Source of the DNA: Straminergon stramineum
Taxonomy: Eukaryota; Streptophyta; Bryopsida; Hypnales; Calliergonaceae
NCBI GenBank assembly: GCA_963920665.1
Contig: OY987270.1
Coordinates: 17,510,019 to 17,574,018 of the forward strand
Length of the DNA: 64,000 nt
Direction of reading: 5' to 3'
Shown: in pieces, positions 11,145 through 23,715 of the stretch
Position numbering within the stretch: position 1 is the stretch's first letter
Layout: every line of letters begins with the position of its first letter
Notes under the pieces: generated by a model
What the model was told of the DNA's origin: nothing
Databases searched by the model: none
The model's input: only the letters and a program-made list of their open reading frames with translations
Position numbers and translations under genes: made by a program

Positions 11145-13816
11145 ATGGCGAAGATGAAGAGTACGACGGCGGATAACCGAGGCCGACCTCAACCAACTCA
11201 GCATGCATGTGTCGAGGACAGCAGTGGCGCTGATGACGGCAATGCCATTACGTACGAGAAGAAGGGGAAGAGAAGAACAACATCACATCCAGTTCAATCT
11301 GACTTGGACAAAGGGGGGCTTGGGGGGGCTTCTGCTGTAGGAGAAGGTGGAAGCAACAACAACAAAAAGGGTGGAAGGGCAGGACCTAGTCCAAAGAAGA
11401 AGCATAAGCGGGTAGCTTCGCCATCCCCATCCTGAGGAAGTAGCGACGACGCTTCAGATAGCGAAGCCTTGGAGTAGCAGTCGAAGAGGAAACCGGCCAA
11501 GCGCAAGAAACTCGCCCCCACTGACAAAGAGTACACGGAGGACGAATGCCGCCACCAGCTCAATCTCCTCAACCACCCATCCAAGCGCCCTCCCACAGCC
11601 ATGTCAAAAGACATTTTCCACACTTCCTACAAGCTCCCCCAAGATGGACAAAATCCGCATAGGCTTCGCATGGACAAAGACGTGCCCCTAGCTGATGTGC
11701 AGGCCTTGCTTGGCGAAGAGAAGGGGCGGAATGGTTTCCTTATCACAGAAAGGTTGACTCCCGCTTTGCGGAAAGAGGTGGAGTCACTGTATTGCCGGAT
11801 TTACCAGAAGACGCACTCCAGCACTCATGTAGGGAAGGAGTTGGCCATGGGGTGGACTCTGCAGACACAAGGCCATGCCATCAATTGGGCAGGCTTCGTT
11901 GCTGAAACCAATTTGGGACAACGGAAACAATATGCCCGACGTGTGAAGACGTGGTTGACAAGGATTGCCGAAGCGCAAAATAGACCATTCGTTGAGGTCG
12001 TCCAAGAAGAGGCAATTTCGAAGTACTTGGATGTCAAGGACGACAATAAGCTAGTCTTACAGCTATTCGGAGATGGATAGGACATTCTTCCTCGGAATGT
12101 AAAACCTGAGCAGGTGCATCAACGTCTTCCGTCTATGATCGACACTTGCCAGGTTGAAAGGTACGTTCATCCTCTCTTCTCAAAGTTTGCTACTTCACCC
12201 TTACGAACTAGCATGGTCGTTGGCCATGCAGTACTTTAGTGCATTCCGATGAACTGTGTATCACTGCGTCGGGCAATGGATGACTACTACTAGGGTAGTA
12301 CTACTCAGTGCATTAGTTCATCGTCAATGCCCTTTGTCCTCTCGTCTACAGGACTGTATCCCTCGGAGTCCTCATACTACTTTAGTGCACTAGCGCGCGG
12401 AATTTCATGGAGTAACGCTCATGTACTTCTGCACTTGGAGTTGTCCTTCTAGATAAGGCAACTCTACAAAGTCATGCCAGCTTCTTCCTTAATGCCTCAT
12501 CCATGCTTACAGTACTGTCCAGTAGGACTTCTACCACTGACTACCTCCTATCCTTCGTTAGTGATGCACTTCTCTTCCACATGCTGAGTTTGACACACTA
12601 CACTTGTGTCCTTCTTGTCCTACGCAATGTACTCCCACGGATTGTCGGTTGTAATCTGTGAGGAAGAAGGGACTCACCGGTAAGAAATAGTACTACAGAA
12701 ACAGTCTTTTGTACTAATCATTCCTTGTACTTCCATAACGTATTGTCAACGTCCTCAACGACACGATAATGTGACCACTACAGTGCTCACAGGACTAATA
12801 ACAAACATGATGCACATATTCAGTACTTAAACCATCCGAACCCGTGCACTGTGGACTTCGTTGGGACGAAGGTAGCTGCTCGTATTCCCTTCAGGACTTT
12901 AGTGAGGTCTTGCATTATACTTAGAGTACTACAGTACTACATGTTCTTCGGAACATACATCACTGTACTTGTGTGCACAGGAGAAGTGATATGAAGTACT
13001 CTTAGGACTTCGATGAGTGCTTTGTTGTACTATGAGGAGGTCTGCTTGTCTGAGTACTAACCACCTACTTTACGTTCCATGGGTTGTAGGAAGGCCGAGG
13101 TTGAGGACCTAGTGAAATTTGTCACTGGGAACTTGAGGAAACTCGAATGCGATGTTGAGGCACTACAAACCAAGGCGGATTCTGCAGCAGAGCAACAGCG
13201 AGCTAGTCTACTCGGAATTCAGTAAGTGCAAGACACAATGACAGAGATGGCAGAGGAAGGCGGCTCCAAATTTCTGAAGCGCTTACTAGACAGCCACTCG
13301 AAGAAGATGAAGGAATTGACAACCGTGGAAAGTAACATGTGTAGAGCTCTTGATGATGTGACAGGGAAAATATTGGGTACTCAATCTTGCCTTGCAGCAT
13401 TGGAAGAGCACCTCGAAGACCTAGTGCGGGGTGGAGAAGGAGCAATACTCCACCCCCATCCGTAGCCCAATCACGTTGAAGCGATTTTTAAGGATGTATC
13501 CATTGCCTTCAGTCTGGAGCTTTAGCGCTGTGTTGCATGCTCGGAGGGCTTCCCTTATACAGATGTGCTTGTCTGTGCTTGCAGGCATGTGTATCACCCA
13601 TGGTGCGCGACACAGTGGTTCAAGGCGACATCCCTGTGCGCTCATAGTAATTGCGGCGCGGTTCATCCAATGTGGTTGAAAAGCTGGGGTTTCCTTGCCT
13701 CACTTGACAAAGTGAGAAAAACAAAGGAGCCTACAATAGTCAAAGGCCTCTCTATTGTTCTCGGTCGGGGTCCCTCTACCCATAAACACCTATCGGGACA
13801 TGTCATCGATATGTGA
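11145..13816 (+). pseudogene. Coiled-coil protein with CHHC-type zinc finger, decayed
   Basis: Exon 1 opens at ATG 11145 and codes a Lys/Arg-rich, probably nuclear N-terminus (KKKHKR, KRKPAKRKK) followed by a roughly 200-residue region I do not recognise (blocks YTEDECRHQLNLL and FVEVVQEEAISKYL). It reaches a GTACGT donor after 12160. Stops interrupt the same frame at 11433 (TGA), 11475 (TAG) and 12078 (TAG). The next exon starts after TTGTAG at about 13090 and codes a heptad-rich coiled coil (VEDLVKFVTGNLRKLE onward). A cysteine finger follows: CVACSEGFPYTDVLVCAC, then HVYHPWC, then a C..C pair and VHPMW, resembling RING/PHD-like fingers of plant transposon proteins. It may be a separate gene or the N-terminal half of the SET gene downstream. 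Confidence 0.55.
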
Positions 13817-14158
13817 CTACTTCTCCCTGCACTAAGAGAAGGCTATCTTGTACTTCCAATTCATAGTGTTCAACATAGCAGCACCACACAACATTAGTTT
13901 CCAATCATTAACGCCTTCTTTCCGTTGGCTTCAAGACTAGCCCAATAGTACAAATGTAATAGGATGTACAATAGTAGGACTACAGTACTCCCTTCCTTGT
14001 TTCCTGTATGTAAAAGTACCAGTCCTAGTTTGAACATTGGTACATTGTTGGTGCTCTTCTTGAATGTCTCTCTTTTCTTCCGTGCTCACTGCATTCATGA
14101 GAACAGAGAAGCAAATTGCGACTCACCTTGACCACGAACACTATGGACTGCATGTGCA

Positions 14159-15705
14159 GGCCTTTCCTCCATTGGAACTGGGGCACCTAGCATGTCCGCT
14201 TCTGACAGCACATTCACGAAGTGTTTCGGTGGGGACAAGTACTCCTCGCGTGGAAATATCGTTCTTTTAGGCAAACGACTACGGGATGACAGTCGTGTAG
14301 CGGGCACTCCAGACGGCGATGCCACGTCTAATCCTTTTGAATCTAAATGCTTCATTGTCTTTGCGGGAATCAAACATAGTCGTTGCAACATGCCTCTTCC
14401 ACTGTCTTCATCGGATGCACAGGAGTTTCCATTAGGGACTCACATTACCACGGAGAATGTGGAAGATGTTGTTGCAGTTACTCCCGCCTCAGGAGCACCA
14501 ATTGCCTCACCACAGTGTCCAGCAGTGGAGACTATGCTAGGGGACAAAAAGAAAGACAAAGGTCTTCCTACCCGTGAGTCCTTAGCATCATCGGCTGCAA
14601 CAAAGCTCTTTCGAACTTCTTCCCCAGCGGTAGTATAAGGGGAACCCATAGCTCTTCCGGATTCACCAGCAACGGAGGTGGACATTTTGAAGCTGCAGTT
14701 CAGCCAGAAAGAGAAGACGCCCAGTGCTCTAGACTTGGAGTTACATCAACTGGATTTGTAGTCCCTAGGATTCAGCGACACAAACGACGGTCATCCCAGT
14801 GCACCTATGTGCACTATAGAGTTCCATGTTCCTGTGGTATGTGGCCTTATAATGAAATCTGCTCTTCTCTACCCGATCATTCAATACATAGTCGAGTCTT
14901 CTGAATTCCGGATGTAGTTTGTAATCCTTTTCTGTATTTGAAGACAAAGAAAGCCTTTCTGTTGTCGATGTAGGACTTCAGTGGCTTCCAGAGTAATACA
15001 TGTAATTTGATCACCGTGGGTGAATGCAGGAGGTGACGCGCGAAGAAAGTGCTAATGCCAATGAAGATGACCCCTGGGATTTGATGGTGAAAGAGGATGT
15101 TGCACTCATGGGTTCAACTGCCGCTGTTGTGGCCAATGTTTTACCACTGGCGTCGAGAGAACCAAAGGAGAAACTGTCACCATCCGTAGAGGCCGACCAG
15201 GCTTGCAGCCCAGTGAAAGGCGTCATTAGAAACACCTCGTCAGGTACGCCACGCAACAAGAATGACTAGTCCTAATACATGTGGAGTCATTTACGAAAGT
15301 AACCGTATTAGCCGACATTTCAGTCAGTAAAAAGGACTCCTAGTACTCTCAATACTTGCAAGGAGTATACACAATGTACTTGCATGTACTATTTCAGTAC
15401 TAGGGAGCACTCACATGAATACTTTCTGTATGGCTCTATGTGTTCTAATGTTGACTATATACTGCCTTTGCAGTCACAATACACATTATGCGCGCTACAT
15501 CTGAAGTGATACACCTTCCATTCTTGTGGACTATGCTGTGCTAGGTAAAGGAGGAAGTCGTCGTGCGTCGAAGTCTGGTAAGTTGCCTGATGAATTCCGT
15601 AGGCAGTTGCGACCTCGGCCAGCTGGGGGTTCCCCAATTTCGATGTCTAGTCCTCCTTCGACTGGTCCTGCAGAAACTTCGAGTTCCGGAGAGGTGGGTA
15701 AAAAG
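14159..15705 (+). pseudogene. Low-complexity exons, probably N-terminal part of the SET gene
   Basis: Three open stretches separated by AGTACT-rich introns. 14159-14835 follows a TGCAG acceptor and has stops TAA 14636 and TAG 14759 in an otherwise open, Ser/Pro/Asp-rich frame. About 15027-15243 is acidic (NANEDDPWDLMVKED). About 15520-15690 is basic and Ser/Pro-rich (RRASKSGKLPDEFRRQ), with a GTGGGT donor. No catalytic domain is visible. Their position directly upstream of the pre-SET exons, on the same strand, suggests one gene. Plant SUVR proteins have long, poorly conserved N-termini of this kind, but I see no WIYLD domain. Confidence 0.45.
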
Positions 15706-16021
15706 TGACACTATTGCGCGACTGCAAGCACAAGGCATTGTGGTGGACTATGCGTTCAGAGGGGGGACTGCCTCCGCCACTTTTGAGAGACGCTAGCCTA
15801 GAGTGCAGGAATTTCAAGCAGCAATGAGTGTCCGCTTTCCATATAGTTCTTGGGCCGCATCTCAGAAGTAAAAGGGGGCAGTCCAGGGAAGGCCTATGGG
15901 CCTTTGGATAGTAGTGGGTGCAGCACTTCACCCTTTTCTTGGTATCCATGTACTTCATGCTTATGCAATATATAGTTTCGGACGGCTTTGTGTTTGTTGT
16001 ATAATGTGTTGGTCTCAACAG

Positions 16022-17791
16022 GAGGTACGGTCAACGACTCAGTGTGATTTGTCACGTGGCATGGAAAAGGTCCCCATACTGTTTGCGGGATGTTGTACAC
16101 CGCTTTCCGTATCGCCCTTAGATACGGACTATACATATGTTTGCAGTCCCATATTGCATCAATCAGTGAGTGTTGAAGCTCTAGCTGCAGCATATTATGT
16201 ACATATGTTTCCCTTATGCACTTTTGGAAGGAACTCCGGTCTTCCCGGTGGAGTGACTTCACCGTGGGAGGAGAATGCAGGGTTAACATACTTGGATGAC
16301 AGTACCCTTCACTCGCGGTACATCAAGCAGGTGAGTGCGGGCTTCTCCTTGCCTATCCCTCATGTCATTACTTCCTAGGACTACGGAGTTGTATAGTACT
16401 CATTAGTTGTGCCATGTAGTACAGTGACATCCATGTAGTCCTATAGTACTCATTAGTTGTGCCATGTAGTATAGTACGTGAAATCCACGTAGTCCTATAG
16501 TACTCATTTGCTCTGGCATAGAGTACAGTGAAATGAAGATCCATCCGGAAACTGAACCCGCTGTCCTATTTTCCTGACTAGTAGTAAGTGCCAGTTCCAG
16601 ATGACCCGCACTTTGGCGAATGGAGGTCTAGTTCGTTGTCATGGGCAAAATGCCTGCCTTGAACTGTGGGGAGGTCGCTGTGCAGGGCATGTGCAATGAC
16701 AGTACATTAGAGAATGCTTCCGTGTATGTGGTTGCGGCCTACCCTGCAAGAATAGAGTGGTGCAAAGAGGTGTTACACACAAACTGGAGGTACGCAAGGT
16801 TCCTTTGCTTGCTTGTGCATGCTCAAGATGGAAACAATGAAAACGTGGCTGAGAAATGATTAGCAATGGTGAGGGCCTCGAAGGGAACTTGAATTCGGTA
16901 AGATTTGAAGTAGCTGTGTTAGTGGAGGATGGGCATGAAATCCGCACTTGCAATTCTGTTCGACGAATGACATGCAAGCATCTCTCATTTTCAGCAGCAG
17001 AACATATCGGATGTTCCAAGTAACTTGCTTTCCAAATTCGTGCATGATAACCTGTGCACGCACAATGTAATTATGTTTTCAGTCATCAGTGCCGTGGGAT
17101 GGTAGCAGGTTTTCTCCGTCTCTACTACGAAGGATTGGGGCATTCATACACTGCAACGGCTCAGCCGCAGTTCTTTTGTGTTTGAATACGGCGGAGAAAT
17201 AGTGACAAATGCAGAGCTTCTGGCTAGTAAAATATGTCAGAAGTATTGTGTTGCTTTAGATGCGCATTGGCAGTCTGAGATGAACTAGGGAGATGACTCA
17301 CTGCTGACCATTGATGCATCCACAATCACAAACGTCGGTAGGTGGCTGAACCACAGGTGCATCGTTGATTCTGTATTAAATTTACTTTGGACTTCCCCAT
17401 ACAACCGTTGAATAGCTTCAGGGGCTTTTGTTGAAGGAATTCAACTTTCTTGTTTGATTTTGCCATTGTAGATGTGGCGATGCAAACCTGATGGATATTC
17501 CAATCTCAATGGAGCACAGCATCCCCACACTATACCATGTAAGTACTACATGTGATTGTAGATAGTGTTTGGTTACATAGTATGTAACCGCTGTCCACCA
17601 TACAGGTCTGTATCATGTAATAAGTTGTATCGTCCTTGTTAATGCAGGTGGCCTATTTTACCGTCCGGGAAGTAGCGGAGGGGGAAGAATTAATATGGGA
17701 TTATGGATGCTAATTTCAGAGAAAAGATGGAAGACATGTCCCATTCAAATGTACTTGCGGCAGTGACCTGTGTAGAGTGCCTGCGGATTAG
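16022..17791 (+). pseudogene. SUVR-type histone H3K9 methyltransferase domain (pre-SET, SET, post-SET)
   Basis: Exons around 16022-16170 code a pre-SET start (DLSRGMEKVPI, DTDYTYV). An exon ending at 16789 codes the Cys-rich pre-SET core IRECF.VCGCGLPCKNRVVQRG. 17109-17356 starts VFSVSTTKDWGIHTL and contains FEYGGEIV and the first part of the SET fold. 17472-17538 codes CGDANLMDIPI. 17648-17791 codes VAYFTVREV, GEELIWDYG and post-SET C.CGSDLC. The last three introns have GT..AG ends and join in phase. The resulting NHRC.DANL motif is the SUVR1/2/4 variant of the SET signature. Such enzymes methylate H3K9 using S-adenosylmethionine. Breaks: TGA at 16697-16699, TAG at about 17288 and TAA 17711-17713, all explicable by C to T. 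The residues expected to bind cofactor (NH, the Tyr of WDYG) are retained. Confidence 0.85.
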
Positions 17792-18212
17792 GACTGTCCT
17801 ATGTACATCCCAGGGGACTATTGTACCCTCAAACATTACATAGTGAGCATTTCATTTTACCGAATAGGACAATTCGTAGTACTCATAATACAACATAGTA
17901 GTGATTTTCTATGAATGACTAACTTCAGTACAGGCGAATAATTGTGGTCTAGCAAAGGAAGCTTCTGAGAGCAACAATAAAAATATTGCATGTAATTACA
18001 TCTGTAGCAATGAAAACAATGATCACTGTAGATACAAGTGTGGACGGCTCAGGTAATGCCTGCACACTATTTAATAAAACCGGGGCCTTCTTATATTGAC
18101 TTCTCAGGACTGTTTTGAAGAAGAGAACTGCATGCGGCAATGCATTGCACTTGCAAGTGTGCCGATAGATTGTCATATTCTTATACCCTACTAGCGCTAT
18201 GTTATGAGTCTA

Positions 18213-21200
18213 AGAAGTTATGTTCCATGAGACATCAAGTTCCATCATTTATGCATCCATTTCTTCTAGGGCTGTGTTGATGACGTCAACAGTCTCATCT
18301 GAGAGAGTATACACTGCATCTCCCCCCTGCACTCGGTGGTTTCTAGGAATCATTTAGAACTTACAGGCCAAGACTGAGTCGGCGTCCACGAAGGCCTCCC
18401 TGGAATTACGTAAGAACATATAGTAGTTAGCATTTCTTCGTCCCCATTTCTGATAGTACATTGCGGAAATGACGGAGTCTCCCGCTTGAAAATGCCCCCC
18501 CCATACGCAGTCAAAATCTTCTTCGACAATGTGTTTTGGCCTTTGACATTGTAAAATGTAGAATGACAACCCTTCGTCGTTATTTTCATTGGCCGGGATA
18601 GCGAAATTGTCTCCTGCCTACACTAAGTCACCCATGCTTTCATCGTCGTATTCGTACTCCCAACTGTCATCGTCATCCCCTGGGACCATGAGCGCAGCTA
18701 CGAATTCCACATTTCGTGGGTGTATCTTAGTGACCTTCCAAGCCTTTATGTAGGATTTCTTCTCGCAATGACTGAAATCTTCCTCCACGCAAGGGCCGCA
18801 GAAGCATGACAACGGCCGTAGTAACAGTTTCGTGGGATCGTGCTTATCTGGAGCAAAGATAGAGTGCAGTTTTGAGGATCCAGGGATTGGATCACAAGAT
18901 TGGGAATTCCCACGGTCAACCTCATGTAGCCGTACATGATGGAAATATTGATATGACCTACATGCATGTGAGAAGGAGTCAGTCAGTAACAAATGCACTA
19001 TTCTTTACTATGAAACTACAAGAATGCGTAGAATTGCATAATCGTCAACGACAGCCTTCGAGGAAGATGGAGCATCTCACAGTACACGTACAGATCCTTC
19101 GCTAAGGCAATGAGTACTATGCGGCACCCATAGCTTACTTTACGAAGACTACTACACCATTCAGTACTATGCAGTACATAGAGCTCACTGTAAGAAAACT
19201 ATTGTGCTAGAGAGTACTATGAGGTATACATAGCTTAATTTAAGAGGCATTTTTGGGAAACAGAGGAAGCTGGTACTACATATATAATGTGAGACAGCAA
19301 TAGCTTCTGAATAGACGTGTAAAACAATGGAGAAAAGCAAAGCATGGAATGAGGAACCTCATGCCCCCGTGTCGATTAGGAATTGGTCCTGCCATAGTAG
19401 CATTAAGGAACTGAACACAGTCTTGTGCATTTTGGAGGCGTTTGTGAGGATTGACGAGCTGCTCATTGCGAAGAGACCTTTTGATGACTGCCCTAGTACC
19501 GTCCCATTCACCTTTTCCATGGCCCGTCCCATAATAGTTCCAAAGCATCTTGCAGCCGCCCGTAAGGGTTGGATATCTACATCCACTTAGAAGAAACACA
19601 GTGTGAGTGAAGTGTAGGGTACTTGACCCCATCAGTGATTTCTGGGAATGGGTTTGTACATGAACGTGGCATGAACCATTATACATGCCAGACGATGCCT
19701 TGGAAATTAGCTATACGTATAGGACTCAAACTATACTATGAGTACTACTGAAGACTGCGCAGAGCAACAGGACATGGCAAATGAGTTCCTTCCAACTTTT
19801 TTTTTAACACGAAGCATTACAGAGGGAAGCATCACCTGGCTATGAAGTACATGGCCTTGGCACTCTTGAACTGACCTACAAATCCATCACTGAAGACGTA
19901 GTGAATGGATGGGGTCAGTCCTTTTGATTGCATCCACCTCTAGTGGAGCATGAGGCAATGTTGCGCAAAGTCCGTATCGTGCATTTTGTCATCGGAGATG
20001 TAGTAGTGCGTCTCTCTCATCATCTACACCCCCCCTTGCCCCACATCTTCCGCAACATCCGGTGAGTACGTCACTTGCACAAGAATAGTGATTTGGTCAG
20101 AATGGTAGTACATGGACTGAATCTCATTCTGAGGTTCGAATGTGTAATTCTCCGAGAAATCGATGTGCGTCAAGACAGCGCCTCCTTGCAAGCACGCTTG
20201 GAGGAGCTTGGCTTGCTGTGTTTGCCACTTGGCTATGAAATTATGGCGAATGAATTGCTGAAGTGAAGGATAGAAGAAGTCGAGGAACTCAGAAAATGAA
20301 GTCGTCCTCAACACCTCTTTGATGCGCTTCTTCGGCTGACCGTCCGCTGATGTGCCGACAACCTCGTATTGAAACTACTTCCATTGAATGGTGCAAGTAG
20401 CGTCGATCATCCTTTCTCGTGGACAAACGTCAAAGAATTGCAGACCACATCTACTGCAAGCTCCTAGCAAGCATTTAGGGTGATGGAATTCCTCATCCTC
20501 CATCTTCGGACACATGAGCACTTCCCATAGTGCGGTGACAGAAGGAAATCAACTTCGTCCAACATTACAAACTCCTTCTTGGTTGGTGTCGCAAACAGTG
20601 CACTGGCAATCACAGAGGAAGATGACATGCGCCCCTCTAGAAGGATCGCAGAAGGCGTTCAAGGCCTCCAGAAGATAAAGCACTTGAATGTGGTATCGAC
20701 AGCAACAGACATTTCGCTCTTTGCACTTGATAACGAAAAAAGGACAGAGGTTGATGAAAGCCCAGTGCTGGATGGCACACTCTGGGTGCTTCTCAATGAA
20801 TTGTGTGTACAACTGCATCTAGAAGACATTCACAGAATAGAAGTTAGGGATGTCAACTTCAACTCACATGAAACTGTGAGCCCAAGAAGTAGTTTTGTCA
20901 CAGTACTTCTAAAGTACTAGTGTCACTGCATTAAGTACTCAAACAAGCACTACAAGGTCACTGATAGTACTATATAGTACTTGCATGAAAAGAAAGTAAT
21001 ATTCAAGTCACTCATGTTGTACAGAGGAGGATTGCAGTAGTACCTTTTAAAGACAGCACATGACGTTCAAGAGTTATGGGGACTCGAAGAGGATAGGCAG
21101 TGGATGACCCGTGCACTCTAAAGGACTCAGTGATCACGGAATAGTGATTCGGAAGGACTAAATCATTGCAAAGCACGACAAGCTCATGCCGTCCAAGTGC

Positions 21201-23715
21201 GTAAGTGTCGCGCCCCTTAGTGACACTTACCACCTTAAGCTCACTTTCCAAACACTTAGCACCTTAGTGCCACTAAGGTTCACGCTCTCCTAACACTGCA
21301 CATGCCACGCACCCACAATGTTAGGTTCCAACCCAAGTCATGGGGTTCCCCATTCCTCCGTGACTCCCAATCCTTTCCTTCTAATCCTTAACTCCCACAA
21401 GACACCGGGCATGTCATTTGATGACATAGGGCGGAACTTCCATTGATGTCCAAGCAATCGGTGAGGCACTACTCCCACCGGTGCTAACCGCCCTTGAATG
21501 GGACCCAACTCCCCACTAGGCCCAACCCAACTCATTTCGGGACTCACTAATCGGGACTCACCCAACGGGACTCACACCATGGCCTAGTGTAGAGTGGGAC
21601 ACCACCCAACCGGTATCAAGGAGTGCACAAGCACTCCATGGTAACACACAAGTGGTGGTGAGGCTCCAACACTAACCTCACCACCCGGGGCCACTTAGGC
21701 TCACCATAGCACCATCCGGGAGTGAGGAGGGAGACCACCCCTCCTCATAGTACTCTCTGCGGGATTCGGCAGCCCCCCCCGTACTAGAGGTCACCGGGAA
21801 CCCCCAAGATGCACCTCATCTTGGAAGACCACCCATTTCTCCCGATTCGCACTACTTTGGGACTCCCGAACTTCCACCCGGCATAACTTTGCGGTCCGGG
21901 ATCCAAATCACACATGCGACCCCATTTTCGACATCTACGCGACGCGTAGATGCCGATGGACTACTCACTTGCTCCATTCGGACAAGTACTCGCAAAGATA
22001 TCGCCCTCCAAAGATTCGGGACACTCCCGCCGCGGCCGGGACACTCCCGGCGCGACCGGGACACCCTCAACTTTGAACGCCCATAACTTTTGACTCGCAA
22101 GTCCAAATCACGCGTTCTTTGGACGGCTAGAAGCGTCTTCTCAAGACCTTTCCAAGCATGTATCACACGCCTTCAAATTCATCCGGATCAGAGCGCTACA
22201 TCGCTCTGATCGCTCGGGACTCCTAGTCCCCCTCACCTCATCTCTTGCAAGGCTTGGGGAGTCACCCCCAATGTCCCCCTTGCTCACCAAGGTGGCACGG
22301 GCACGCCTTGTGATGAGGGTCGTGACAGTAAGAAGTAACTAGAAGTACATTACGCAATAAGGCATAAGTGAACTTAATACTGCAACATACTCCTCAGGAA
22401 CCAGAAAGGCAGAGAAAGGAGTACAGGCGGTCCGTGTAGTACAGTGTCATCCACTCATGCATCACTGCCGTCTTAGGACAGCATACGCAGTCCAAAGAGG
22501 ACATCGGTTGTAGCAAAGCATTAGGAGGTGCCACTTCAGCATGTACAGGGTACTCCGCAAGCAATGCCTAGTAATGTTCATCAAGTCATGTCGTCAGTGA
22601 CGTGTATGAATGACTACCTCACGGAAAGCAAGTACTACTTACTAAGAGGCGTGTAGTCATTTGTCCATTGCCACTAGCTGAAAGGACTCTTGCTTACTTC
22701 AAAAGTACTATCAGCCGTGTGTGTAATACATTATGCACTACAAAGGAGTATGACATTGTAATCTGGAAAGGCTGGGCAGACTATGAAAATCAAAGGAGGT
22801 CCTATGGGTAAGATGGGGAACTATATAATAGTGAGGACATATCCTGAAAGTACCTCATGCATGGAAGACTAGGTACATATTGGGTATAGGAAGACAACCG
22901 AATACAGTTTCGTCATGAAACGAGGTGTAGAAAGGGATGATGTAGGACGTCCGAGGACTAAGTTACTCGGTAATAACCTTGGGTCAATTGCCGATGTGGT
23001 GTATGTTAAATTGTTCTACACATAATCATAAGTGCTCAAAATGTCTACATTGTAGAGGACGGCATAATCCTCCACATATGCAAGTTGAACTGTAACTACG
23101 AAACACATTGCATTGAACTTTGAGGAACATGAAAGTGAATGGGGAAAGAGGAACCTGGCTTTCCAAGAGAAGATGAGCTGCATGTGTATCATACAAACTC
23201 CGTCCGAGGCGTTTCCTACGAACGTCCCGACGTCTTGGACTAACTCGAGTTTTTTTTGTCCACCACTGCAACACAAGAGCCTTGACAGCATCGTCAATCC
23301 CCCCTTCTCGTTTCTTCCGTGCTGGGACTTGGTATCGGGTTGACGTAGCCTCTATAGCAAATCGGAGGCGCTCCACAGCTGCCACCAAATTCTCCTTTCG
23401 TGTACCAAGAATGTTGTGGAAGTTCGTGAGGTCTGAATCTAATTCGCCGACCACTGCTTCCAGGATGGCGTGCTTCTGAGCCAACATTCCAGAAGAATGT
23501 GGGATCTTCAGGGCCTGCAAATCGGCACGAATGTTCTGCAGTATTTCCCTTTGGGCCCGTGCTTCTTCAAGAGTAGGGTAGTAATCAGGAAGTAAAGGAC
23601 GAACATGGCGACTACTGAAAACCTTGTTGAGAACTTTCGCTCTGAAAGCAGGATTCCGAATTCGTGCCAATAATCTCGTCAGAGAACTCGCGATTTGTTG
23701 AGCACTTCACTAGAC
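18213..23715 (-). pseudogene. Multi-exon DDE-type transposase, decayed
   Basis: The N-terminal exon (about 23715-23155) ends in TRVSPRRRDVRRKRLG and LLLESQ, with donor CAG|GTTCCT. The 2.3-kb intron 20819-23154 holds a solo LTR. The core exon 20818-19836 begins MQLYTQFIEKHPE and carries a Cys-rich stretch (CLLGACSRCG), HIDFSENYTF, NEIQSMYY and VFSDGFVGQFK. Exon 19585-19358 carries WNYYGTGHGKGEWDGTRAVIKR. The last exons (about 18853-18213) carry RPLSCFCGPC and a C-terminal domain. D in DFSENY, D in SDG and D/E in HGKGEWDG are the likely catalytic triad. Joins between the first three exons keep phase. Stops include TGA 20549-20551 and TAG 20375-20377. I recall similar predicted proteins in animals, but I cannot assign a superfamily with confidence (a Sola-like group is one candidate). 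Confidence 0.8.
21206..22327 (-). mobile_element. Solo LTR of the Ty3/gypsy family at 39.2-47.1 kb
   Basis: A 1122-bp LTR in reverse orientation (TG..CA ends) flanked by a perfect 5-bp duplication GTAAG at 21201-21205 and 22328-22332. It matches the 1179-bp LTRs downstream along its length. The 57-bp length difference is fully explained by two fewer 20-bp GC-rich repeat units and one fewer 17-bp repeat unit. It lies inside an intron of the decayed transposase. A solo LTR is expected after recombination between the two LTRs of a full element. Confidence 0.96.

Noticed and set aside
3052..20600. Reassigned stop codons or pervasive readthrough
   Set aside because: The intact lipase gene uses no internal stops, and the stops lie at Gln/Arg-like positions, which fits mutation better.
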